The position numbers were made by a program, and so were the translations under genes. This document shows, piece after piece, positions 16,144 to 23,052 of a stretch of 32,706 nt of DNA. Under the pieces are notes generated by a model, which searched no databases, was not told where the DNA came from, and saw nothing but the letters and a program-made list of their open reading frames with translations. Origin of the DNA: Hungatella sp. UBA3048 (lineage in GTDB: Bacteria > Bacillota > Clostridia > Lachnospirales > Lachnospiraceae); assembly GCA_002367105.1 (NCBI GenBank), contig DFCS01000029.1:248777-281482 (forward strand), in the 5' to 3' direction. Numbering within the stretch: the stretch's first letter is position 1; each line of letters begins with the position of its first letter.

Positions 16144-16718
16144 AATATGATTTGACAACACAAGTGGATCATTGCTTAATAGAGCAATGGCTCTCCACAC
16201 AGGAAAACCGCCATATAGCCACAGGACATGTGGGAACACATTTAGATACCTATGAGAAAAGTGTTATCCCACTAGACTACATTACGTGCCCGGGTATTCT
16301 CTGGGATGTATCAGATATTGCAGAGGATCATGAAATCAACCTATCTGATATTGAGAATTTACACCTACCAGAACATGCTTTTCTTTTCCTATACACTGGT
16401 CGAAGTGAAAAAGAAAAATATGGTACCGCTGATTATTTCCGAGATCATCCGCAGTTATCCAATGAGTTGATACAGTGGCTTACGAATCAACCGCTTCGCT
16501 TTTTGGGAATTGACTGCTCGGGAATCCGCCGCGGGAAAGAGCATGAACCTGCTGACAGGTTGTTGGAGAAGAACGGTATATACGTTATCGAGAACTTAAG
16601 CGGACTTAATCAATTGTTAGACATTGATTTCTTTAAAGTCTATACTCTTTGGTTTGATGATCCTGTTGCTACCGGATTACAATGCAAAGTGGTGGTGGAT
16701 ACTGGTATTTCAACTTAA
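16140..16718 (+). CDS. Cyclase/kynurenine-formamidase-like metal hydrolase
   Basis: A 192-residue member of the Cyclase family (PF04199-type fold), which includes kynurenine formamidase and other metal-dependent amidohydrolases. The metal-binding motif HxGTHxD is H30-V-G-T-H34-L-D36; the usual following proline is replaced (LDTYEK). A second conserved block, RFLGIDCSGIRRG, is at about 118-130. The gene starts within the marR stop codon. The natural substrate cannot be read from sequence. No tryptophan-degradation gene is nearby. Confidence 0.8.
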   Translation: MKYDLTTQVDHCLIEQWLSTQENRHIATGHVGTHLDTYEKSVIPLDYITCPGILWDVSDIAEDHEINLSDIENLHLPEHAFLFLYTGRSEKEKYGTADYFRDHPQLSNELIQWLTNQPLRFLGIDCSGIRRGKEHEPADRLLEKNGIYVIENLSGLNQLLDIDFFKVYTLWFDDPVATGLQCKVVVDTGIST

Positions 16719-16734
16719 ATGCGAGTGAATTCGC

Positions 16735-16920
16735 TTGTTGCGTTATGGGTTTAACCGGGAAGATATCATTGAGTTATTTATGAATAGAGGTCTGGATAGA
16801 GCTAAGGCACAAGCTTATATAGATATGCAATCTGAAATAGCAGAGTATTTTAAAAATACGGAAAGAAGAAAATCATTTTTAAAGGTACAGGGATTACTTA
16901 TCGCATACGGAAGAAAATAA
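16735..16920 (+). CDS. Small hypothetical ORF, possibly a gene remnant
   Basis: A 61-codon open frame starting at TTG 16735, 17 bases after the cyclase stop. No clear Shine-Dalgarno sequence is present and there is an in-frame stop 3 codons upstream. The peptide looks protein-like (YGFNREDIIELFMNRGLDRA, helical and charged) and ends LIAYGRK. I do not recognise it. A neighbouring frame stays open past the stop with a lysine-rich sequence, so a frameshifted remnant is possible. Confidence 0.35.
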   Translation: MLRYGFNREDIIELFMNRGLDRAKAQAYIDMQSEIAEYFKNTERRKSFLKVQGLLIAYGRK

Positions 16921-17024
16921 TTGTAGGAGTTAAAGAAAAAACTAAGAAAACAGCTGGAAAAGAAACTTCAAGCCCCGCATCTATTATCCAAAAGACAAGA
17001 ATTGCCTGCAGTTTGCAGAATAGA

Positions 17025-17061
17025 AAAGACTCCTGAGAGTTTCTCTCAAGGAGTCTTTCTT
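17025..17061 (+). terminator. Intrinsic terminator after the marR-cyclase unit
   Basis: AAAGACTCCT (17025-17034) pairs with AGGAGTCTTT (17049-17058). An inner GAGAG/CTCTC stem lies across a one-base bulge, and CTT follows. The T-tract is short. Confidence 0.75.
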
Positions 17062-17268
17062 ACGTGCCGAATTACACCGTATTAAAATGTATTTATGTAA
17101 TAACGGTAAAGTTTTGTGGCACAATGTTATAGTGAACCTTCTGGATTATCTGCCGTGAGAGATTCATGCCTTTATTAAATTGGTAAAAGGAACAACCATA
17201 AGATTCCATAAGAGTTTTCGTGTTTAGACTGCATAATATAAAAGGTATTCATATGAACGTAAAATATA

Positions 17269-17297
17269 TTGACAATACTGTGTTAAAATGATACAAA
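17269..17297 (+). promoter_or_regulatory. Possible promoter for the C39-like gene
   Basis: TTGACA (17269-17274), 17 bases, TACAAA (17292-17297). The -35 box is perfect and the -10 box is weak. It would leave a leader of about 180 bases. Confidence 0.35.
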
Positions 17298-17484
17298 TAA
17301 TGCTTATAAGAAAGAAATATGATATGTGAGTTTAACCTCATCAAGTATAATCGCGGTTTGCGAATATCCGATAGACTAAGGAATATTGTTTGAGTCCTGT
17401 AATGGTAAAAAGCTATTATAAGTATCCGGTATTAATATGACTGGTAACCGTGTTTCTAAAATCTTTGAAGGAAGTGTATCCAAT

Positions 17485-18105
17485 ATGAAAAATCCGCTAA
17501 ATTATCAGGTCACAGAATACGACTGCGGCCCGACCACATTACTGAATGCAATGAGTTACCTCTTCACCCGGGATCAGATTCCGCCGGATATCATCAAACA
17601 TATTATGCTTTTTTGTCTCGATTCTTATAATGCAAAGGGAGAGTTCGGGAAAAATGGAACCTCACGTATGGCCATGATGTTTTTTAGCAACTGGATCAAC
17701 CAATTCGGAAAGATGAAAAAATTCCCGGTTCAAAGTGAATATCTGACTGGGGACGAAGTGTATATAGGAGAAAACAGCAAAATCATGTATGGCCTGCAGC
17801 AGGATGGAGTTGTGGTGGCGCGGGTGATGCTAGGCTGCTGGCACTATGTATTGGTCACAGGGGCCGATGGGGAAAATGTTTATTTATTTGATCCTTATTT
17901 CAGAAAGAAGCCTTTTAAACAAAAGGGCTTGGAGCTGATCACAGATATGCCTTACCATAGAAACCGGTGTGTGCCATGGGAAATGCTTAATGACACGGGA
18001 AAGGGTACTTATGCCCTTGGACCCAAGGAAACAAGAGAGGCTGTCATCATTTTTAACAGCGTGACACAGAAGAAACCGGCAGATACCATTGAATATTTTA
18101 TTTGA
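17485..18105 (+). CDS. C39-like cysteine-protease-fold protein
   Basis: A 206-residue cytosolic protein with no signal peptide or membrane segment. I prefer ATG 17485 (MKNPLNYQVTEYDCG) behind GGAAG. An ATG at 17437 would add 16 residues but has no ribosome site. A C39/papain-like triad is visible: C14 in TEYDCGPTTLLNA, H120 in CWHYVLVTG and D136 in YLFDPYF. Stand-alone C39-like domains can be peptidases or amide-bond enzymes. No ABC exporter or obvious precursor peptide adjoins it. The substrate is unknown. Confidence 0.7.
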   Translation: MKNPLNYQVTEYDCGPTTLLNAMSYLFTRDQIPPDIIKHIMLFCLDSYNAKGEFGKNGTSRMAMMFFSNWINQFGKMKKFPVQSEYLTGDEVYIGENSKIMYGLQQDGVVVARVMLGCWHYVLVTGADGENVYLFDPYFRKKPFKQKGLELITDMPYHRNRCVPWEMLNDTGKGTYALGPKETREAVIIFNSVTQKKPADTIEYFI

Positions 18106-18130
18106 CAATATAAGCTCTTTGTGATAACCT
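18102..18130 (+). promoter_or_regulatory. Candidate promoter for the aspS leader
   Basis: TTGACA (18102-18107), overlapping the stop codon of the C39-like gene, then 17 bases and an extended -10 (TGA before TAACCT at 18125-18130). The core -10 is weak, but the TG extension supports it. Transcription near 18137 would place the leader ORF about 23 bases into the RNA. Confidence 0.5.
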
Positions 18131-18159
18131 GTATCAAACTATAAACGGAGGCAGCTATT

Positions 18160-18207
18160 ATGAATCAACATCAACAACTCAAAAAGTTGAATTGGGACGA
18201 CGATTGA
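18160..18207 (+). CDS. Candidate 15-residue leader peptide ending in Asp-Asp-Asp
   Basis: ATG 18160 lies 8 bases after a strong GGAGG (18147-18151). The ORF encodes MNQHQQLKKLNWDDD and stops at TGA 18205-18207, immediately before an RNA stem beginning at 18209. The last codons are AAT TGG GAC GAC GAT. A downstream intrinsic terminator precedes an aspartyl-tRNA synthetase gene, so the run of Asp codons next to structured RNA suggests an attenuator control peptide. It is too short to be a structured protein. An alternative is a decayed gene start, but the ribosome site, stop placement and codon content argue for function. Confidence 0.6.
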   Translation: MNQHQQLKKLNWDDD

Positions 18208-18208
18208 C

Positions 18209-18327
18209 AGCGCTTGTATCTGTGACGAACCGCAGGTGCAAGCGCTAAAAGCGTTGCGCCTATGTGGATAGAATATTTTAGGACCACATTGGTAAATTTA
18301 ATTTGCTCGTGTGGTTCTATTTTTTTA
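18209..18327 (+). promoter_or_regulatory. Attenuator-like set of alternative stems with intrinsic terminator upstream of aspS
   Basis: Four mutually overlapping stems can be drawn. Stem 1:2 is AGCGCTTGTATCTG (18209-18222) with CAGGTGCAAGCGCT (18233-18246). Stem 2:3 is 18235-18246 with 18250-18260 (one bulged G). Stem 3:4 is CCTATGTGG (18259-18267) with CCACATTGG (18284-18292), an antiterminator. Stem 4:5 is TAGGACCACA (18279-18288) with TGTGGTTCTA (18310-18319), followed by seven T, a terminator with a 21-base loop. Stems 3:4 and 4:5 cannot coexist. No T-box core sequence is present. Confidence 0.65.
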
Positions 18328-18358
18328 CCCATACGAGAAAGAGAAAGGTTGTGATCGT

Positions 18359-18412
18359 ATGGGACATATTGATGATGTCCTCATGGATATATTAGAGAGC
18401 TATAAAAATTAA
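18359..18412 (+). CDS. Candidate 17-residue small ORF before aspS
   Basis: ATG 18359 follows AGAAAGG at a 10-base spacing. The ORF encodes MGHIDDVLMDILESYKN and stops at 18412, 26 bases before aspS. It lies downstream of the attenuator terminator, so it is made only on read-through transcripts. It also contains an Asp pair (GAT GAT). It may be a second regulatory peptide or a chance ORF. Confidence 0.35.
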   Translation: MGHIDDVLMDILESYKN

Positions 18413-18438
18413 ATAATCATAATCCAGGAGGAAAAACA

Positions 18439-19764
18439 ATGAAGAGTATCATTGGAGAGATCAAAGAGATAACCGTTGAGGCGGAAGAACTGACAAACCA
18501 TATCGGTGAAACTGTAAGGATTCATGGAAGCATCTATAAAGTAAGGAAAATGAGTGATTTTGCCTTTGTACTATTGAGAACGAAACGGAACGTGGTTCAG
18601 TGCATTTATTCAGAGGAAATTTCCCGGTTTTCTCTTGATGAAATAAAGGAAGAGAGCAGCGTAATCGTGACTGCCTCCGTCAAAGGGGAAGAAAGATCCA
18701 GAACAGGCTATGACCTTCAGATGACTGAGATAGAGGTATTATCAAAGCCGGAAGAGCCAAGCCCAGTTGTAATAAATAATAAATGTGTAGATACTTCTAT
18801 GGAAACTCTGCTTAATTTCAGGCCGCTTACGCTTCGCAACGAAAGAGAACGGGCTATTTTTAAGCTGCAGGAAGGGATCACTTATGGAATACGTGAGTTC
18901 TTAAAAAAGGAAAAATTTACGGAAATCCGTACGCCTAAAATCGTATATGCAGGTGCTGAAGGCGGAGCAAATATTTTCCGATTAGACTATTTTGGCAGAG
19001 AAGCATATCTAGCTCAAAGCCCGCAATTTTACAAGCAGATGATGGTAGGCGTTTTTGAAAGGGTGTATGAAATCGCTCCGGTTTTCCGGGCGGAAAAACA
19101 TGATACCTCCAGGCATTTGAATGAATATACAAGCGTAGATTTTGAAATGGGATACATTTGCAGCTTTGAAGACATTATGCAGATGGAAACGATGATGCTA
19201 AAACATGTAATGGAATATTTAAATGAACAATATGGAGATGAAATAAGGCTGTTAAAGGTGAAGCTGCCTGTAATCAAAGAGATTCCGGCAATTAAATTTA
19301 AAGAAGCAAAAGAATTGATTTCAATGGAATATCATAGACCTATAAAAGATTTTGATGATTTTGAGCCGGAAGAAGAAAAACTGCTTTTTGAGCTGATAAA
19401 GCAGAAAACAGGAAGTGAATTTGTATTTGTAACCCATTATCCAAGCAAAAAGAGACCCTTTTATGCCATGGATAGCGTGGAGAATGAGGAGGAAACCTTA
19501 AGCTTTGACCTTTTATTCCGGGGACTGGAAATAACAACAGGCGGTCAAAGAATTCATGGGTATAAGGAACAGATTGGGAAAATGGAACGCAGAGGCATGA
19601 ATACAGAATTATTTGAAAGCTATCTTATGATGCATAAATATGGGATGCCGCCACATGGAGGGCTGGGCCTGGGCCTGGAACGTTTTACAAGCAAGCTGCT
19701 TGAGCAGGAAAACGTACGGTTATCCACCTTGTTTCCAAGAGATATTAACCGGCTGATTCCATAG
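18439..19764 (+). CDS. aspS2: Aspartyl-tRNA synthetase, archaeal type (AspS2), probably non-discriminating
   Basis: A class IIb synthetase of 441 residues, close to the short archaeal/eukaryotic AspRS and lacking the large bacterial insertion domain (bacterial AspRS is about 590). The N-terminal anticodon-binding OB fold lies at about 25-105. Catalytic motif 2 is VYEIAPVFRAEKHDTSRHLNEYTSVDFEM (about 209-237, shown by its key FRAE...RHLNE residues) and motif 3 is GLGLGLERF (408-416). Bacterial copies of this type often charge both tRNA-Asp and tRNA-Asn and act with GatCAB; that is inferred. AGGAGG at 18427-18432 sets the start. The leader region suggests control by attenuation. Confidence 0.85.
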   Translation: MKSIIGEIKEITVEAEELTNHIGETVRIHGSIYKVRKMSDFAFVLLRTKRNVVQCIYSEEISRFSLDEIKEESSVIVTASVKGEERSRTGYDLQMTEIEVLSKPEEPSPVVINNKCVDTSMETLLNFRPLTLRNERERAIFKLQEGITYGIREFLKKEKFTEIRTPKIVYAGAEGGANIFRLDYFGREAYLAQSPQFYKQMMVGVFERVYEIAPVFRAEKHDTSRHLNEYTSVDFEMGYICSFEDIMQMETMMLKHVMEYLNEQYGDEIRLLKVKLPVIKEIPAIKFKEAKELISMEYHRPIKDFDDFEPEEEKLLFELIKQKTGSEFVFVTHYPSKKRPFYAMDSVENEEETLSFDLLFRGLEITTGGQRIHGYKEQIGKMERRGMNTELFESYLMMHKYGMPPHGGLGLGLERFTSKLLEQENVRLSTLFPRDINRLIP

Positions 19765-19821
19765 AATCATGAAATGGATTTCATGTGATAAATAACAGTT
19801 TGTGGGGGAGGATAAAGAATA

Positions 19822-20400
19822 ATGACAAGAGTATATTTTGTACGTCACGCACAGCCGGACCATGCCTGGGAGGATGACAGGACCAGGCCCTTAACAATGG
19901 AAGGCAGAGAAGACTCCAGGAAGGTGTTTGAGTTTTTGCAGGATAAAAATATCGATTCGTTTTATTGCAGTCCATATAAGCGGAGTTTGGACACCATAGA
20001 AGAAACTGCAGCGCATTATGAAAAGGAAATTATCACCGATGAACGTCTCCGTGAACGTGAAAGCGGGAGAAACGGGAATCATCATGAATTGTTTCGAAAG
20101 CGTTGGGAAGATCATGACTTTCATGAGGAGGGCGGAGAATCAATTGCCATGGTACAGGACAGGAATGTGGCGGCATTAAGGGAAATTCTCCGAAACAATG
20201 ATGGCAGGAATATTGTCATTGGAACCCATGGAACAGCACTTAGCAGTATCTTAAATTATTATGATACAGACTATGACTGTGATTCTTTCCTGCGGATTCT
20301 GGATTGGATGCCATATATCTTAGAGCTTGATTTTGAAGACGGAGAACTTACGGATAAAATCGAGCATTTGAATATAAAAAAGGAGTTTATAGGAAAATAG
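19822..20400 (+). CDS. Histidine phosphatase (phosphoglycerate-mutase-like) protein
   Basis: A 192-residue branch-1 histidine phosphatase. The catalytic RHA motif is R8-H9 in MTRVYFVRHAQPDH. A second arginine lies in SPYKRSLDT, the acid/base glutamate in RLRERESG, and the second histidine in IGTHGTALSSIL. GGGGGAGG upstream sets ATG 19822. It follows aspS by 57 bases and may be cotranscribed. The family covers sugar-phosphate and small-molecule phosphatases, and the substrate is not deducible. Confidence 0.85.
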   Translation: MTRVYFVRHAQPDHAWEDDRTRPLTMEGREDSRKVFEFLQDKNIDSFYCSPYKRSLDTIEETAAHYEKEIITDERLRERESGRNGNHHELFRKRWEDHDFHEEGGESIAMVQDRNVAALREILRNNDGRNIVIGTHGTALSSILNYYDTDYDCDSFLRILDWMPYILELDFEDGELTDKIEHLNIKKEFIGK

Positions 20401-20473
20401 AAAATGAATATGAAACCATGATTCTTTCCACCAAACCATAATTTACCTGGAATTATCATCTTTCCAATGAATG

Positions 20474-20502
20474 TTATGGCAAGGAAGAAGAAAAAGTATT
20501 AT
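20474..20502 (+). promoter_or_regulatory. Weak candidate promoter for the hydrogenase-like gene
   Basis: TTATGG (20474-20479), 17 bases, TATTAT (20497-20502). It is 86 bases before the ATG. The -35 box is poor. Confidence 0.3.
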
Positions 20503-20587
20503 AATAATAACTATCATAGAATCACCGGAATTGATTAAAATATCAGTACTACAAAGAAAATCAAAACATACTTGCGGGAGGTATCTT

Positions 20588-21832
20588 ATGCAGACATTTA
20601 AGCAGTTGTATGAAAGTTTGGTGAAGTCCGTACTAAATGACAGTTTGGATCCGGAGATGGATTTGGAAACCTCATACGATCCTCATCATCTGGATTGTCT
20701 TTTGAATCCTACGAAGCACCCGGTAGTGATCCGCACCGGAACCTGCACCTGTTCCAAAGAGGAACGGGAGGAATGCTTAAAGCGCTGTCCTTTCGGCGCA
20801 TTGGGGATCGGAAAGGATGGGGTCACTGTTGATCCGGAGCTGTGCCTGGGCTGTGAAAATTGCATTGAAGGCTGCGCACCGGAAAAGCTGACAGCCAGTA
20901 CGGACATTATCCCGGCTTTAAAAGCGATAAGAAGCTCCAAGGGACTGGTATATGCAATGATAGCTCCCGCATTTTTAGGCCAGTTTTCAAAGGAGGTTAC
21001 TCCCGGAAAGCTTAGGTCGGCATTAAAAGCCGTAGGATTTGACGGAATGCTGGAGGTTGCCCTGTTTGCGGACATCCTTACATTAAAAGAAGCTCTTGAA
21101 TTTGATAAAAATATCAATGATATCAATGACTTCCAGCTGACAAGCTGCTGCTGTCCCATGTGGATCGGTATGATCCGCAAGGTCTATCACCAGCTGGTTC
21201 CTCATGTGCCTGGCTCGGTATCGCCCATGGTTGCCTGCGCAAGAGTCGTAAAAGAACTCCATCCCGATGCTTTGACCGTATTCATCGGACCATGCCTTGC
21301 CAAAAAGGCGGAGGCCAGGGAGAAGGATCTGGCCGGTGCGGTTGACTTTGTTCTTACATTCCAGGAGGTAAAGAATATATTTGATGCCCTGGGAATCGAC
21401 CCGGCTGTTATGGAAGAAAGTGAAAAGGACCATTCCTCAAGAGCCGGAAGGATCTACGCCAGAAAGGGCGGAGTCAGTGAAGCGGTAGAGAGTACTGTAA
21501 GAGCTATTAATCCTAATAAAACAACAGAAATCCGTACCAAACAGGCGGATGGAGTACCTGCTTGCCGGAAGATGATCCAGGATATTATGGAGGGGAAGAT
21601 AGAGGCAAACTTTTACGAAGGCATGGGCTGTGTGGGCGGATGCGTCGGCGGACCAAGATCCATTTTAGGAGTGGAGCAGGGAACGGAACTTGTCAATGAT
21701 TACGGAGAAAAGGCGACTTATGTGCATCCGGCGGAGAATCCATATGTGATCGAGCTGCTGCACCGCCTGAACTTAGACAGCATTGAAAGCCTGCTGGAAG
21801 AAACCGATTTATTCAGCAGAAATATTACGTAA
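20588..21832 (+). CDS. Divergent [FeFe]-hydrogenase-like iron-sulfur protein
   Basis: 414 residues from ATG 20588 behind CGGGAGG. The frame is open further upstream without family-like sequence. The N-terminal ferredoxin-like part has Cys at 53, 55, 63, 67 and a second set at 86, 89, 92, 96 (CLGCENCIEGC). The H-cluster-like region has TSCCCPMW (185-192), GPCLAKKAEA (235-243) and GMGCVGGCVGGP (345-356). These resemble, but differ from, the canonical TSCCPxW, MPCxxKxxE and CxxGCxxGGG motifs. No diaphorase or maturase genes adjoin it. It fits the stand-alone, possibly sensory, hydrogenase groups better than a bulk H2-producing enzyme. Activity is uncertain. Confidence 0.75.
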   Translation: MQTFKQLYESLVKSVLNDSLDPEMDLETSYDPHHLDCLLNPTKHPVVIRTGTCTCSKEEREECLKRCPFGALGIGKDGVTVDPELCLGCENCIEGCAPEKLTASTDIIPALKAIRSSKGLVYAMIAPAFLGQFSKEVTPGKLRSALKAVGFDGMLEVALFADILTLKEALEFDKNINDINDFQLTSCCCPMWIGMIRKVYHQLVPHVPGSVSPMVACARVVKELHPDALTVFIGPCLAKKAEAREKDLAGAVDFVLTFQEVKNIFDALGIDPAVMEESEKDHSSRAGRIYARKGGVSEAVESTVRAINPNKTTEIRTKQADGVPACRKMIQDIMEGKIEANFYEGMGCVGGCVGGPRSILGVEQGTELVNDYGEKATYVHPAENPYVIELLHRLNLDSIESLLEETDLFSRNIT

Positions 21833-21883
21833 GGCGAATAGTTTTTATAATTTAACGAATATCCGAATGACTATCTTTTCATT

Positions 21884-21936
21884 AAAATCAGTACCTTGGA
21901 ACCATGACTGGCGGTTTCCGGGTACTGATTTTCGGT
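21884..21936 (+). terminator. Intrinsic terminator after the hydrogenase-like gene
   Basis: AAAATCAGTACC (21884-21895) pairs perfectly with GGTACTGATTTT (21921-21932). An inner GGAACC/GGTTTCC stem has one bulge, and CGGTTTTCTTG follows. The flanking A and T runs could let it work in both directions. Confidence 0.85.
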
Positions 21937-21951
21937 TTTCTTGTTTGTATC

Positions 21952-21979
21952 TTGCTTTTCACCCCTCAAAAATGATAAT
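21952..21979 (+). promoter_or_regulatory. Candidate promoter for the zinc-ribbon/greA/MATE operon
   Basis: TTGCTT (21952-21957), 16 bases, GATAAT (21974-21979), after the terminator and about 50 bases before the first gene. Confidence 0.4.
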
Positions 21980-22029
21980 ATAAAAGAGTATGCATGGACA
22001 AGACAGGCAACTGAAAGAAGGGAAATGGT

Positions 22030-23013
22030 ATGGCAACAGGCAGAATGAATCAGCTGTTGGTAATGGTCAATTTATGCAGCAGTGTTGTGGAAGGAATCGA
22101 ACACCTTATGGCCTATAAGGAAAATGAACGGCTGAAAGAGGATACTGTCACAGGGCTTCTCACTCTGGAGGAGAGTTTAAAGGGATTCATGGCTGATAAA
22201 TCGGTGATCCATGAAACAAAATGGATGGCGGAAGTCATAAAGGCCCGGCTGTTTGTTTTCGACCAGGAATTTAAAAACAGACTGTACCGCTGGTATTTTT
22301 CAGCGTTAAAGGAGCTTCGGAACTTAATGACGGCAGAAGTGGAGCGGTGCCCCGTCTGCTCAGGGAAAGGCGTTCCCCATTATGGAGCAGTGTTCTATAT
22401 GGAAGGCGGAGAGGCGGATGAATATGTACTGGAGCCTGTCCGGGTCTTTATGAAGTGCATGGATTGCGGAAATTATTATCTTGCAAGGGAAGAAAGCCGG
22501 TTTGTAAACAGTAAGAAGGGCTCTCACCGCACAAAGGCAAGATGTGAGCGTCTTTTAGCCGATATCGGTGAAGTTGCAGCAGAAGGAACCATGCTGTTTA
22601 TCGGAGAAGAGAAAAGCCCATTATATAAAGAGGCCAGAAAGGCCGGATATAATCCTCAGGCCATGTCCTTAGAGGAAGCCGATGAACGGATAGAAGGCGG
22701 TAAGGAAGCGTACCGGATCGTCCTTATTGACCGGATCTCCCGTACTCAGGATTTGAAGATGATCCTGACCCAGGCGGCGGAGTATCTGGCAGAGGACGGG
22801 ATTTTATGGTTTGACGGTCCGGATCTGGATAAATCCATTAAAAATCTGGAAAAAAAGGGAGCTTCCATGTGGAAGGGAGAAGCGGCAGAGGTTTGCCTCA
22901 CGGACAGTGGCATAGAGGCCCTGGCGGAAAAATGCGGACTTTCCATAAAATCATACCGTCATGTGGGGACTGCTTCCGGGCGTATTGAAGTAATTGCCCA
23001 GAAGAAGGAATGA
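22030..23013 (+). CDS. Zinc-ribbon protein with methyltransferase-like C-terminal domain
   Basis: A 327-residue cytosolic protein that I cannot assign to a known function. The N-terminal 100 residues are helical (MNQLLVMVNLCSSVVEGIEH). A zinc-binding pair CPVC (about 108-111) and CMDC (about 142-145) follows, split by a beta-like stretch. The C-terminal third resembles a class I methyltransferase-type Rossmann fold (MLFIGEEKSPLYKEARKAGY, then IVLIDRIS and LAEDGILWFDG). The glycine-rich SAM loop is degenerate (IGEEKSP), so catalysis is doubtful. It heads an apparent operon, with greA 39 bases downstream. Confidence 0.6.
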   Translation: MATGRMNQLLVMVNLCSSVVEGIEHLMAYKENERLKEDTVTGLLTLEESLKGFMADKSVIHETKWMAEVIKARLFVFDQEFKNRLYRWYFSALKELRNLMTAEVERCPVCSGKGVPHYGAVFYMEGGEADEYVLEPVRVFMKCMDCGNYYLAREESRFVNSKKGSHRTKARCERLLADIGEVAAEGTMLFIGEEKSPLYKEARKAGYNPQAMSLEEADERIEGGKEAYRIVLIDRISRTQDLKMILTQAAEYLAEDGILWFDGPDLDKSIKNLEKKGASMWKGEAAEVCLTDSGIEALAEKCGLSIKSYRHVGTASGRIEVIAQKKE

Positions 23014-23052
23014 CGATCCTATCGGAGAATGCAGAAAGAGGGAAGGAACAAC

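Larger units (their letters stand above)
16921..17484. other. Gap before the C39-like gene
   Basis: About 560 bases with no convincing gene. It contains a terminator (17025-17061), then AT-rich sequence with a possible promoter near 17269-17297. I see no RNA gene or repeat beyond these. Confidence 0.6.

Noticed and set aside
18160..18207. 15-residue peptide as a RiPP precursor for the upstream C39-like protein
   Set aside because: It lacks a double-glycine or other leader-cleavage motif and a core region, and no exporter or modifying enzyme is near. Its position against an attenuator fits better.
18209..18330. T-box riboswitch upstream of the synthetase
   Set aside because: I looked for the conserved antiterminator core (AGGGTGGNACCGCG-like) and a specifier loop; neither is present. 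The stems and the short ORF fit leader-peptide attenuation better.
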